Shown here in pieces: positions 54,694 to 63,883 of a stretch of DNA of 64,000 nucleotides. Position numbers and translations under genes: made by a program. Every line of letters starts with the position of its first letter. Position 1 is the stretch's first letter. The stretch spans positions 25,553 to 89,552 of the forward strand of contig CAJUNX010000011.1 in NCBI GenBank assembly GCA_910587865.1, in the 5' to 3' direction. The notes under the pieces are model-generated. The model was not told where the DNA came from. It searched no databases and saw nothing but the letters and a program-made list of their open reading frames with translations. Source of the stretch: an uncultured Roseburia sp. GTDB taxonomy: Bacteria > Bacillota > Clostridia > Lachnospirales > Lachnospiraceae.

Positions 54694-55215
54694 TTACCAC
54701 CAGCGTCTGCATCTGCGGTGACGGCACCGCCTGCGGTACATCTCATTGTTTAAAATCACACCAACGAGACTCCTTAACGGGTTGTTCTGTCCCGGCGGCG
54801 GAGGCGGACGATGCCCCGGCGGGGGCGGAGGCGGACGGTGTCCCGGCGGCGGGGGCGGAGGCGGACGGTGTCCCGGCGGCGGAGGCTGCATGCCTCCCCA
54901 GTACTGCTCTGCAGTGACATCCGTCTCTTCCCCGGAAATCCTCTGACAGATCCGGTCCACAACCATCTCCAGCATCAGCCGGTCCGGATACTCGTCAAAC
55001 ATCAGGCTTCCTTCATACTCCATCCTGTCACACTCATCCTCCACGATCTCTAAGATCGTGCCGACCTCCTTCGGATACAGCTCCTTCATCCGGTCCATAT
55101 CCTTCTCATATTCCATCTCTGTCAGATACAGATTCTGCATCGGATAACTCATATAAAAAGGCATTTTGGGCGTCTGAAACTGCGACCTGAAAAACTGCTC
55201 CTGATTATAATCCAC
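54694..55215 (-). CDS. Polyproline-repeat protein of unknown function
   Basis: A 173-residue protein. The N-terminal part (about 1-105) is acidic and helical, with FRSQFQTPKMPFYMSYPMQ at the start. The middle is a tandem of GHRPPPPPP units (about 110-141). The end is a short Arg/Cys/Trp-rich tail (RRRCRHRRCRRWW). The G-C-rich repeats give a poly-Gly/Cys reading on the other strand, which is a shadow. Polyproline tracts usually need EF-P and mark surface or cytoskeleton-binding proteins. Related hypothetical proteins in Lachnospiraceae seem likely; I cannot name the family. Confidence 0.75.
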   Translation of the reverse strand: MDYNQEQFFRSQFQTPKMPFYMSYPMQNLYLTEMEYEKDMDRMKELYPKEVGTILEIVEDECDRMEYEGSLMFDEYPDRLMLEMVVDRICQRISGEETDVTAEQYWGGMQPPPPGHRPPPPPPPGHRPPPPPPGHRPPPPPGQNNPLRSLVGVILNNEMYRRRCRHRRCRRWW

Positions 55216-55342
55216 TCTGTACTCCCTGTCGATAGTCTCAATGCTATTGTATGCAGGGCTTTGGAAAGAGTGCGGCGGCGCTGTCGGAGAAAGCGCTCAG
55301 TCCGGCAGGAGCCCGGGCAGGGAGGTATGGCGGAAGCTCCGC

Positions 55343-55573
55343 TCAGGTCGCAAGATCACGCAGATCACGCAGCAGATCAAGGTCTGACTGCTGCACCTTC
55401 ATATTCGTGGTGAGCGGCTCCTCCCCGGGCTTTTTTACCGTAATCTCGATCACCGTGCCCTCCGTGATTCCGGCAGCTGTCACTGCCGGAAAAAAGGCGG
55501 CAAATTTCGGATGGTTCTCTGAAAATTTATTCCACGCGCTCATCATTTTCATCATTGATGCCGGATTAATCAT
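55343..55573 (-). CDS. Small conserved hypothetical protein
   Basis: A 76-residue protein of unknown function. MINPASMMKMMSAWNKFSEN opens a helical segment, followed by a hydrophobic AAFFPAVTAAG stretch and a beta-rich C-terminus. Start at 55573 with AAGGAGA eight bases upstream; the frame runs upstream to 55654 without a site. No family recognised. Confidence 0.6.
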   Translation of the reverse strand: MINPASMMKMMSAWNKFSENHPKFAAFFPAVTAAGITEGTVIEITVKKPGEEPLTTNMKVQQSDLDLLRDLRDLAT

Positions 55574-55746
55574 AGATCGTTTCTCCTTTTCTTCTCTCTC
55601 CTGTCCGATGAATGCCGTCTTTTGCATCCGCGGCAGAAGCAGTCTGCATTCCATCCCCTGATTATACCAAAGCCGGGATATTTTTCAAGCAGTTTCTGCC
55701 GGTGAAAATCGAAGGAGCGCTGCCGGAAAGGCTGGGCCTGCGCCAG

Positions 55747-55774
55747 AAAAAAGCGGAGGGCCTGCACCCTCCGC
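55747..55774 (-). terminator. Terminator of the ABC importer operon
   Basis: 8-bp stem GCGGAGGG / CCCTCCGC with a six-base loop and six T on the minus strand, just past the solute-binding protein stop. Confidence 0.9.
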
Positions 55775-55788
55775 CCTGCGGCTGTTAC

Positions 55789-57381
55789 TTATTTTCCAAG
55801 GAACGCATCCAGCTGTTTCTGCTTTTCATCCATTACAGTCTGAAGACCAGAATTGTAAAGCTCGGCATTAAAGTCATCCAGCACCTCCTCCGGATTCACG
55901 GCGCCTGAGCCGAGTGCATCACGGTAGGACTCATAGACGTTGTTTAATGCGGAGATCTCTGTGCTCACCGCCGTGTTATCAAAGATAAAGCCGGTAGAGA
56001 TCAGCGGATCCGCATTGTTGAAGGTCTCGTACTCCTCCCAGATCGACGGATCGTTGTTCTCCCACACATAAGCGATCTTCTGGTTCGGGATCGCGTAGCC
56101 CGCGTTGTAGCCGTAGGTCTTGTTCTGGGAATCCACGCCGTCCGGATAGGTGATAATTCCCTTCTCCTCGTCGACAAACACATAGTGCTGTCCTTCGATT
56201 CCCCAGTTAAAGTAGTTCATGATCTCAGCGTTTGTGTAGAACTCGTTGAAAGTCTCAAGCACGCGCTCCGGGTATTTGCAGTTTCTGCCGATCCCCCAGC
56301 CGATCCATGCCACCTGGCCGGTTGATCTCCAGGTCGGGGAAAGCTCCGTACATACCATCTCATAGGTCGTATCCAGGGAATCCTGAAGGTCTACGCCCGG
56401 TTTTAACGGTGTAAAATACGCAAATGCGGTTCCTGCCTTCACCTGGTTCTGACGGGCATCCGTCATGGTCGCGCAGTCCTTGGAGATATAACCTGCCTGC
56501 GCCCATTCATACATTTTCGTCATCACGGATTTGAACTCTTCCGTCTCAAAGTAGTTGATTACGTTTCCTTCCTTATCATCCGGGAGAATCACGCCGTAGT
56601 TGTCATTTAATCCGTCGAAATATCCTCCGGTGATCAGGTCGATTCCCGGCGTGCTGCCCTGGCGTCCTGCCAGCATGATCATATCCGGGTTCTGCGCCTT
56701 CACGTCCGCAAAAATCTGATCCAGGTCATCCAGAGACTTAATCTCGTCCACAGAATGTCCGGATGCCTCAAGAAGATCTTTTCTCATCATGACTCCGGCA
56801 ACTGTAGAATACTCCTTGTATACCGGAAGGCCGTACATCTTTCCGCCCACGGTACAGATCTCGACATTATCCTCGCCGACAACGCCCGCCACATCCGGCG
56901 CATAGGTCTGATACAGGCCCTTGATATCGATAATCTGCCCGTTGTTCATGTAGGTGACACCGTTTGACGTTCCGATACACGGGACAAGATCAAGCTGCTC
57001 GTCGCCCGAGAGCATCAGGTTTAATTTGTTGGTGAATTCACCCCAGCTCATCGGAATGATATTTAACGTCGTGTTGTACTTCGGCTGGATGATCTCATTG
57101 ATCTTTCCCTCAATGATGTCCGTATCCGGATAGCTCTCTCCTACAAACGCCATCTGAATCTCATACGGCTCTAAGGTGGACGGGTCCGCGCCGTCTGTCA
57201 CGGTTGCTGCGCCGCTTCCGCCGCCTGACGTTCCCCCTGCTTCTGTGCCGCCTGCCGCCGCCCCGCTGCCTGCTCCTGCATCCGATCCGCTGCCTGCTCC
57301 TGCATCCGATCCGCCGCAGCCTGCCAGCATACTGACCGCCATGACACCGATCAGCAATGCGCTTACTAACTTTTTCTTCAT
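55789..57381 (-). CDS. ABC carbohydrate-binding lipoprotein
   Basis: A 530-residue extracellular solute-binding protein with lipobox LAGC and a long Gly/Ala/Ser-rich linker (about 22-60). Large periplasmic-binding fold with GKMYGLPVYKEYSTVAGVM. It matches the group found with LplB/LplC-type permeases (DUF3502-like). Third gene of the operon after the two permeases. It probably binds a complex glycan or oligosaccharide. Confidence 0.92.
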   Translation of the reverse strand: MKKKLVSALLIGVMAVSMLAGCGGSDAGAGSGSDAGAGSGAAAGGTEAGGTSGGGSGAATVTDGADPSTLEPYEIQMAFVGESYPDTDIIEGKINEIIQPKYNTTLNIIPMSWGEFTNKLNLMLSGDEQLDLVPCIGTSNGVTYMNNGQIIDIKGLYQTYAPDVAGVVGEDNVEICTVGGKMYGLPVYKEYSTVAGVMMRKDLLEASGHSVDEIKSLDDLDQIFADVKAQNPDMIMLAGRQGSTPGIDLITGGYFDGLNDNYGVILPDDKEGNVINYFETEEFKSVMTKMYEWAQAGYISKDCATMTDARQNQVKAGTAFAYFTPLKPGVDLQDSLDTTYEMVCTELSPTWRSTGQVAWIGWGIGRNCKYPERVLETFNEFYTNAEIMNYFNWGIEGQHYVFVDEEKGIITYPDGVDSQNKTYGYNAGYAIPNQKIAYVWENNDPSIWEEYETFNNADPLISTGFIFDNTAVSTEISALNNVYESYRDALGSGAVNPEEVLDDFNAELYNSGLQTVMDEKQKQLDAFLGK

Positions 57382-57448
57382 GGTTTTTCCTCCTTGTTTT
57401 ACATCTATATACAGGTGCGGCAGAATGCCGCATCCCCATATATCATCC

Positions 57449-57553
57449 CTGTGCCGACGCGTTCCGCGCGCCGGCCGTCCCTCCAGGCCGCATCAGCCCC
57501 TGCTGTGCCGACGCGTTCTGCGCGCCGGCCGTCCCTCCAGGCCGCATCAGCCC
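57449..57553. repeat. 51-bp tandem direct repeat at the end of the LplC permease gene
   Basis: Copies at 57449-57499 and 57503-57553 differ by one base (C/T at 57465/57519), with an offset of 54 bp. The second copy contains the permease stop codon. GC-rich and able to fold into GGCC hairpins. A recent local duplication. Confidence 0.8.
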
Positions 57554-58452
57554 TTGACCGCGCCAAGCGCGATACCTTTCTGAAAATATTTCTGCAGGAA
57601 CGGATAAATCACCAGCATCGGCAGCATCGCGACAAATGCGATCGCCATACGCACCGCTGTCTGCGGCACCTTCGCGATATCCGAACTCGCTGCGGAAGCC
57701 GCGCTGCTGTTCGAAGATAAGAACTCGATCTGGGACATCATCTGATTCAACAGGTTCTGGATCGTGTAGAGCTTCTGGCCCTCGGTACCGGACAGATAAT
57801 AAAGTCCGTTGGTCCAGTCGTTCCAGTAGCCTAACGCCGCGAACAGTCCCATCGTGACTAAGATCGGCTTGCCCAGCGGCAGCGCGATCGTCGTAAATAC
57901 CTTAAAAGGCCCGGCGCCGTCAATCTCAGCCGCCTCATAGAGCGCATCCGGAATACTGGTCTGATAATAGGTACGGATCAGGATCACGTTCATCGCGCTC
58001 ATCATAAATGCCGGAACAATCAGCGCAAACACCGTATTTTTGATGTGGAACGTTCCGGTGTACATCATGTAGGTCGGAACCAGACCGCCGTTGAACAGCA
58101 TGGTGAAGAAGACATAAAAGGCAAAGAATCTGCGGAGCGGAAGCTTCGCCTTCGACAGGCCGTAGGCCAGCATCGCCGATATCGCGATATTGATCGCCGT
58201 ACCGACCACCGTCACCAGGATGGTCATGCCGTAAGCCTGGAATACCTTCGCTTTCTGGTTCCAGATATATTTGTATGCCGTCAGGCTGAACTTTGCCGGA
58301 AAATAGGAATATCCGTTCTGAATCAGCGTGTTCTCATCGGTGATGGATGACATAAACAGCAGGATAAACGGCATCGCGATACAGAACACCATCAGCATCA
58401 GGATGATGTGAGCCACAATCTGATATATTTTTTCACTTCTTGATTGTATCAT
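57547..58452 (-). CDS. ABC sugar permease, LplC/YtcP-like
   Basis: A 301-residue inner-membrane permease of the carbohydrate uptake class 1 (CUT1) system. About six membrane helices and the cytoplasmic EAA loop EAAEIDGAGPFKVFTTIALPL near residue 195. It pairs with the upstream LplB-like permease; no ATPase gene is present here, so a shared MsmX-like ATPase is expected elsewhere. Confidence 0.93.
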   Translation of the reverse strand: MIQSRSEKIYQIVAHIILMLMVFCIAMPFILLFMSSITDENTLIQNGYSYFPAKFSLTAYKYIWNQKAKVFQAYGMTILVTVVGTAINIAISAMLAYGLSKAKLPLRRFFAFYVFFTMLFNGGLVPTYMMYTGTFHIKNTVFALIVPAFMMSAMNVILIRTYYQTSIPDALYEAAEIDGAGPFKVFTTIALPLGKPILVTMGLFAALGYWNDWTNGLYYLSGTEGQKLYTIQNLLNQMMSQIEFLSSNSSAASAASSDIAKVPQTAVRMAIAFVAMLPMLVIYPFLQKYFQKGIALGAVKG

Positions 58453-58464
58453 TGGATCCTCCTT

Positions 58465-59412
58465 TTAGAATAAAGCGCTGTCCGCGTCAATTTTTCTCAC
58501 AACCAGATTCGCCACCAGCACCAGGATAAATCCGACGATCGACTGATAAAAGCCCGCCGCGGAAGCCATACCCGGATTGTTCATCTGCAGCAGCGAACGG
58601 TATACATAGGTATCGATCACGTTCGTCACTTCATTCAGCTGCCCCGAATTCATCGGCACCTGGTAGAACAGGCCGAAATCCGAGTAGAAGATTCGTCCGA
58701 TATTTAACAGGGTCAGCGTAATCACGGTTCCCTTTAATGAGGGCAGCGTGACATGGACGATCTGTTTCCATTTTCCTGCGCCGTCCAGGCTTGCGGCCTC
58801 GTAGAGACTGCGGTCAATCCCGTTTACCGTCGAAATATAAATCAGCGTCCCGTAGCCGATCCCCTTCCAGGTATTGACCAGTGTCAGGATAAATGGCCAG
58901 TATTTCTTTTCCATGTACCAGCTGACCCCTTCCGTATTCCCGAACAGCGGAAGGATGCTGTTGTTGATCAGACCGTTCTCCGCGCTTAAAAACGCGTATG
59001 TAATATAGCTTACGATGACGATCGACATCAGATAGGGCACGAGGATCGCGCTCTGATAAACCTTTCTCATACCGTCTTTCCGGATATCCGTGATCAGGAT
59101 CGCCAGCGCAATACCGAGCACCGTGTTGATGACGATAAACGCAAGGTTGTAGCCGATCGTATTTCTTGTGATGATAAACGCATCCTTTGACTTAAACAGA
59201 AACTCGAAATTTTTAAATCCGATCCACGGGCTCTTCCAGATACCGTCGGAAAAGTTGATCTGCTTAAATGCAATCACCAGTCCCGCCATCGGCATGTAGT
59301 TGTTGATAAACAGATAGATCAGCCCGGGGGCCATCATCAGAAAAATCGGAGCCCAGGTTTTAAACTTCCTCATGGACTTTGAAGGGGCTTTCGCCTCCGT
59401 GACATTTGCCAT
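58465..59412 (-). CDS. ABC sugar permease, LplB-like
   Basis: A 315-residue CUT1 permease with about six membrane helices and the EAA loop EAASLDGAGKWKQIVHVTLP. Start at 59412 with AAGGAGG five bases upstream; the frame extends to 59529 only through the leader. First gene of the importer operon. Confidence 0.93.
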   Translation of the reverse strand: MANVTEAKAPSKSMRKFKTWAPIFLMMAPGLIYLFINNYMPMAGLVIAFKQINFSDGIWKSPWIGFKNFEFLFKSKDAFIITRNTIGYNLAFIVINTVLGIALAILITDIRKDGMRKVYQSAILVPYLMSIVIVSYITYAFLSAENGLINNSILPLFGNTEGVSWYMEKKYWPFILTLVNTWKGIGYGTLIYISTVNGIDRSLYEAASLDGAGKWKQIVHVTLPSLKGTVITLTLLNIGRIFYSDFGLFYQVPMNSGQLNEVTNVIDTYVYRSLLQMNNPGMASAAGFYQSIVGFILVLVANLVVRKIDADSALF

Positions 59413-59475
59413 ACTTTCCTCCTTATCAAAGAATCCGCCCCCGGCCGACGGGCGCTTTCTTTTCTTGATAGGAAA

Positions 59476-59481
59476 ATTATA
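59476..59481 (-). promoter_or_regulatory. -10 element of the importer operon
   Basis: Perfect TATAAT with no good -35 at 16-18 bp. A weak -35 is expected for a YesN-activated promoter (inference). Confidence 0.45.
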
Positions 59482-59520
59482 GAAAACTTTAAGGCAATTC
59501 TCTAACACTCTGCTGACATA

Positions 59521-59557
59521 AAATAACACAAATCAGACTTACTGATTTGTGTTATTT
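59521..59557 (-). terminator. Terminator overlapping the response-regulator stop codon
   Basis: Perfect 16-bp stem AAATAACACAAATCAG / CTGATTTGTGTTATTT with a five-base loop that contains the regulator stop. It separates the regulators from the importer operon. Confidence 0.7.
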
Positions 59558-61143
59558 ATGGTCTTTTTGCGATATTCATTAGGCGTGCATTGGGTATACT
59601 TGCGAAAAAGTTTGGCGAAATACGAAAAATTTGTGTATCCTACCGAACAGGCAATCTGATGAATCGGCTGGCTGGTGGAAATTAACAGCTCTTTGGCGCG
59701 ATCGATCCGAAACCGGATCAGGTAATTGCTTAAGCTCTCCCCCGTCTCGCTGCGGAAGATCCGTGAGAGATAATCCGGATTTAAATAAACCAGCTGGGCC
59801 ATGTCGTCCCTTGTCAGTTCCTCGGCATAATGTTCGCTGATATATGCTTTTACCGTATAGACGATGGATTTCTCCTGATCCACCTGGTTCATGTAGCAGA
59901 GCGCCTTGTCACAGAGGCGTTTGGCATAGCGCTGCATGTTGTGAATACTCTTGACCGCGTCTTTATTCTGATCCGCGTGAATATCATCCCAAAGCAGCGA
60001 CGCGGGAATATTCCGCTTTTTTAAAACCGAGAGGATCATATAGTCAAATTCCATCCGAAACTGTCCCAGACTCTCACTGTTCGCGTTTTTCTCTTTCTCC
60101 AGCTTCGAGAGGTACTGGCTGATCTGCCAGCGGATCTGCTGTTCCTCCTTCTCTAAGATCAGCTTCTCCCAGCTGGCAAACTCCGGCTGTATGTAGGACA
60201 CCATGCCGAAAGAATAATTTTCCAGAAAACGGACCTGACCGGCTCCGAGCACATCGTCCTGCACCATCTCAAGAAGCGTCTGCGCCTGTCCCGGAATCTG
60301 TGCGTAGCAGACAGGCATCCCGACATAACATCCCACGATACTGTCAAGCTTCTGCCGGATCTGCGCGATATAATTCTGACCGATCTGCATCATCGCCTCC
60401 CGGTATCGCCCGATCGTCTGCTCCTCCACCCGCAGGATCACGTGCCACCGCGCGGCGTCCTCCGCATCCATGCGCCAGATAACCTCCGCACAGAACCCTT
60501 TTGTCCCGAGCAGCTCTTCCGTGATATTCTGAATGATGAAATCATACATTCCGCGTTCCACCTTCTCTAAGATCGTACAGAAATCATAGATTTCGATGAC
60601 GAAAAACAGAAAACGCTCCTCTCTGGTATAGGACAGCTCCAAAAACCGTCTATGCCGTTCGACCTCCTCCTGCTCTGTCACCTCCCGCGAGATCAGGCGT
60701 TTCCAAAAGCCTTCTTTTCTGAGCTTTAGCGACTGCTTCCATTTCTCCTGCTCCCCCCGCTCTTTTCGGATCTGCCCCGCGCGGACTACGGCATGTTTCA
60801 GGATCTCACTTAACTCATCGTATTTTACCGGCTTTAAGACATACTCCATGCTCTGGAGCTGGAGCGCCTTCTGCGCATAGGAAAACTCCGCGAAGCTGGT
60901 GAGAAAAATCACCTCGGCCAGACTTCCCTGTTTCCTGGCCCACTCGACAAAATCAAGTCCGGTCTCATCGTGCATCTCGATATCGCAGAGCATGATATCC
61001 AGATCCGCCGCCTCATAAATCTGCTTTGCGGAAAAAACCGTCGTCGCCGAAAAAACGTTGTCCACGCCGATCGTTTCCCAGTCGATCATCGCTTTGACTG
61101 TCTCGACCGTGTACTCGTCATCATCCATTATCAGAATATTCAT
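59539..61143 (-). CDS. YesN-type response regulator with AraC output
   Basis: A 534-residue regulator. Receiver domain with phospho-acceptor Asp54 in IMLCDIEMHDETG, a long linker with coiled-coil character, and a C-terminal AraC double helix-turn-helix (LTRDDMAQLVYLNPDYLSRI, IHQIACSVGYTNFSYFAKLF). Start at 61143; its ATG overlaps the kinase stop by ATGA. Typical controller of an adjacent CUT1 importer. Confidence 0.92.
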   Translation of the reverse strand: MNILIMDDDEYTVETVKAMIDWETIGVDNVFSATTVFSAKQIYEAADLDIMLCDIEMHDETGLDFVEWARKQGSLAEVIFLTSFAEFSYAQKALQLQSMEYVLKPVKYDELSEILKHAVVRAGQIRKERGEQEKWKQSLKLRKEGFWKRLISREVTEQEEVERHRRFLELSYTREERFLFFVIEIYDFCTILEKVERGMYDFIIQNITEELLGTKGFCAEVIWRMDAEDAARWHVILRVEEQTIGRYREAMMQIGQNYIAQIRQKLDSIVGCYVGMPVCYAQIPGQAQTLLEMVQDDVLGAGQVRFLENYSFGMVSYIQPEFASWEKLILEKEEQQIRWQISQYLSKLEKEKNANSESLGQFRMEFDYMILSVLKKRNIPASLLWDDIHADQNKDAVKSIHNMQRYAKRLCDKALCYMNQVDQEKSIVYTVKAYISEHYAEELTRDDMAQLVYLNPDYLSRIFRSETGESLSNYLIRFRIDRAKELLISTSQPIHQIACSVGYTNFSYFAKLFRKYTQCTPNEYRKKTINNTNQ

Positions 61144-62945
61144 TCTCCGCACTCCATTTCAACCGGTATCTCAATCAGAATCCTTGCACCGCCGTCGACA
61201 CGGTTCGAGAATTCGATCCGAAACCGGTCTTTGTATCTGTGTTCCATACGTTTGATTGCATTTGTAATTCCGATTCTTGTCCCGCGGGACGTCACGATCT
61301 CTTCCCTCTTTGCCAGCTGCTCTAATATCTTCGGCTCAAACCCCGGACCGTCGTCCGTCACCTCGATGGAGATATATTCCCCGTCCTCCTCTGCATCCCT
61401 GCGGATCCGGATTCCGATCACCGACACATCCCCCTGACGGCAGCCGTACTTCACCGCATTCTCGACGCAGGTGTGCAGCAGAAGAGGCGGGATTTTAATG
61501 CCGTCGATCTGATCCGGCACGTCGATCCGGTAATCCACCTTCATCCGGTAACGGACCCGGCAGATCTCGAGGTAATTCTCGATGTGCTTTAGCTCCTCCC
61601 GAAGCCCGACCTCCTCCTGGCTGCTCCCGAAAATGTACCGAAAATAATCCGACACATGAGCCGCCATCATCTGAACCCCTTCCTCATCGCCCATGCACGA
61701 CATATTGTGAATCATATTCATACAGTTAATGTAGAAATGAGGCTGTATCTGAAGCTGCATATATTCGATCTGCAGCTGCTGCTGTTCTTTTGTCCTCTCA
61801 TAGACCTCAATCTTCAGCTGATGCGCCTGATCGAGAATCTTTTTGTAGAGCGCATTCGCCTGCTGCAGCTCTAAGATGGCGCTGTTTTCAAAATAAGCGC
61901 TCTCCTCATCCACGGCAACTTTTTCCAGGTTCTCAAAAAAATAACGCAGAGGATCCAAAAGCATGCGTTTGCTGTAACGGCTCATCCAGATCAGAAACAC
62001 CACACCGACAAACATGATCATCAGAAGAATCCACTGCATGATCATACTGCCGATGTTTCCCTCTCCGTTTTCCACCACAAGAACCAGATGAAGATCCGCC
62101 CCCGGAATCTCCCTTCCGACCAGAAAATAGCGGTACCCGGACATCCTTTTTCCAGAGAGCGCCTTTTTCGCCTGCCCGGACAGGCGCCGCTCCATAAGTT
62201 CTTCCCCGTGCGTGTAAAATTCCCCGTCAGCCGATGCAAATACCAGATCAATGCTCTTCCCGAACTCAATCCGGTCGACCGTGCGCTCCAGATTACCCAG
62301 CTCCACAAAGCTGCACGCGTACACTTCATGATAATAGCTGTAATTGACGGCATACCATTTGGCGCTGATGCGCAGGATCTTCCATTCCGTCCCCAAAATC
62401 GCATGAACCTCTCCCCGGTCCTCCTCCATAAACGCCCGCAGGCTTTCCTTTAAGCGGCTGGTCTCCGGAATCGTTAAGGACCCCCGCTCCGACATATTAT
62501 AGTAGTCATGGCTGGCATAATATACCAGGAACCCAAATTGTTCCCCCAGCGCATAGCGGTAGCTGTTTAATTTATCATTCACGTTCTGCGCCGACTGGAT
62601 AAACCACAGATGGTTCTCCTCATAATTGTAGTTTGCGCTCTCCACATCGTTGTCGAGAAATACCAGATCCGCGAGATAATTGTCCGCCGCGCCGAACTGG
62701 TAGACAATCTCCTTAACGTAGGAATCTGCGATCGACTCCACGGACTCGTTCACCTGATGTCTGATCACGGATCCTGCCCCCAGATTGACGCAGAAAAACA
62801 GTAAAAGCAGCAGTAAAAATGCTCCGACAATCTTTAGGATCGTGCTCTGAAAACTCTTTGCTTCGTGAGTATGCCTGTTTTTCCCGCTCTCATACGTTTC
62901 TTTTTGTATATGATTCCCAATCTCCCCCACACCATCTCCCTCCAT
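61140..62945 (-). CDS. YesM-type sensor histidine kinase
   Basis: A 601-residue sensor kinase of the LytS/YesM family. Helix 1 (about 34-56), an extracytoplasmic domain (about 57-300), helix 2 (about 302-325), HAMP-like region, then the His_kinase signature QIQPHFYINCMNMI (phosphorylated His in this motif) and HATPase. The upstream start is uncertain: ATG 62945 is used, but GTG 62930 with GGAGGG seven bases upstream is a good alternative. Confidence 0.92.
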   Translation of the reverse strand: MEGDGVGEIGNHIQKETYESGKNRHTHEAKSFQSTILKIVGAFLLLLLLFFCVNLGAGSVIRHQVNESVESIADSYVKEIVYQFGAADNYLADLVFLDNDVESANYNYEENHLWFIQSAQNVNDKLNSYRYALGEQFGFLVYYASHDYYNMSERGSLTIPETSRLKESLRAFMEEDRGEVHAILGTEWKILRISAKWYAVNYSYYHEVYACSFVELGNLERTVDRIEFGKSIDLVFASADGEFYTHGEELMERRLSGQAKKALSGKRMSGYRYFLVGREIPGADLHLVLVVENGEGNIGSMIMQWILLMIMFVGVVFLIWMSRYSKRMLLDPLRYFFENLEKVAVDEESAYFENSAILELQQANALYKKILDQAHQLKIEVYERTKEQQQLQIEYMQLQIQPHFYINCMNMIHNMSCMGDEEGVQMMAAHVSDYFRYIFGSSQEEVGLREELKHIENYLEICRVRYRMKVDYRIDVPDQIDGIKIPPLLLHTCVENAVKYGCRQGDVSVIGIRIRRDAEEDGEYISIEVTDDGPGFEPKILEQLAKREEIVTSRGTRIGITNAIKRMEHRYKDRFRIEFSNRVDGGARILIEIPVEMECGE

Positions 62946-62957
62946 ATTTTATCCATT

Positions 62958-63869
62958 CTAGTATAAGTTCGGAACGCCGTCAACTATGAATGTCCCGCGC
63001 CGGTACTCAGTGGGCGTCATGTGCATATAACTCCGGAAAACACGGTTAAAGTAGCTGATATTGCAAAATCCCGTCAGCCCGGCGATCTCGCCGATCTCCC
63101 GGTCGGTGTCCCTGAGCCAGGATATGCTCATGCTGATCCTATAGTAGTTCAGGTATTCTACAATCGTCATTTTTGTAATCTGCTTAAACAGACGGCACAA
63201 ATGTCCGCGGCTGATCCCGAATTCCTTTGACAGCGCTTCCAGTGACACCGCGCTCTCATAATGCGACTTCAGATATCCGATCACGGCGCGGATGATCCCG
63301 ACCTGATAATCCGTGGCGGACGCGGGATCCCGCCCCGTCGTCCGGGCGTGCGTAAACAGAAGATACCACAGCTCGCAGAGCCTCGCCTTGATCAGAAGCT
63401 CATACGCCGGTTCCTGTTTCGCAAAAATCCTCCGGATCTGCGCAAGAATGCCGGACGCTTCGTACTCCCAGTCCTGCGCCGGTGCAAGGCGCTCTGAAAA
63501 AACCACAGCGCCTGTCCGGACGCTGTCGATATAGTTCTGCTGAATGCGGTCGCTGACAAAGCTGTTGAGCAGCGTCTGTGCAAAGTCCACCGCAAAAAAG
63601 GAAAACGGGATGCCGGGTTTTCCGTTGACGGAATGAAGACAGTCCGGCGGAATCACAAAAATATTGCCCTCCTGCGCAGGATATCCCCGCCCGTCAATCG
63701 TCACCTCCGCCGTCCCGCCCGTGATCACCAGAAATTCGATCTCCTCGTGCCAGTGGCAGCCCACGCGCTCGCCGGTCTTCTCGTCCGTCTCGATCTCGTA
63801 AATCATAAACGGAAACATGGCGTTGCCGTGGGATCTGCGCTCCCGGAGCAGATGGTATTCTTCGTTCAT
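62958..63869 (-). CDS. AraC regulator with N-terminal cupin domain
   Basis: A 303-residue AraC-family regulator. The N-terminal AraC-type cupin (about 25-110) has GCHWHEEIEFLVITGG, the C-terminal double helix-turn-helix is VSLEALSKEFGISRGHLCRL and IGEIAGLTGFCNISYFNRVF. Start at 63869 with AAAGGAGG four bases upstream. The longer frame into 63986 reads through duplicated palindromes and is not coding. It precedes the YesMN pair by 12 bases, so the three are one operon. Confidence 0.92.
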   Translation of the reverse strand: MNEEYHLLRERRSHGNAMFPFMIYEIETDEKTGERVGCHWHEEIEFLVITGGTAEVTIDGRGYPAQEGNIFVIPPDCLHSVNGKPGIPFSFFAVDFAQTLLNSFVSDRIQQNYIDSVRTGAVVFSERLAPAQDWEYEASGILAQIRRIFAKQEPAYELLIKARLCELWYLLFTHARTTGRDPASATDYQVGIIRAVIGYLKSHYESAVSLEALSKEFGISRGHLCRLFKQITKMTIVEYLNYYRISMSISWLRDTDREIGEIAGLTGFCNISYFNRVFRSYMHMTPTEYRRGTFIVDGVPNLY

Positions 63870-63883
63870 ACGGCCTCCTTTCC

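Noticed and set aside
54781..54891. Short tandem repeat that could be taken for a CRISPR array
   Set aside because: Units are about 24-33 bp, abut without spacers, and are in frame as GHRPPPPPP codons.
54746..54946. Plus-strand frame rich in Gly and Cys (GGGGRCPG repeats)
   Set aside because: It is the complement reading of the polyproline tract of the 54694-55215 gene.
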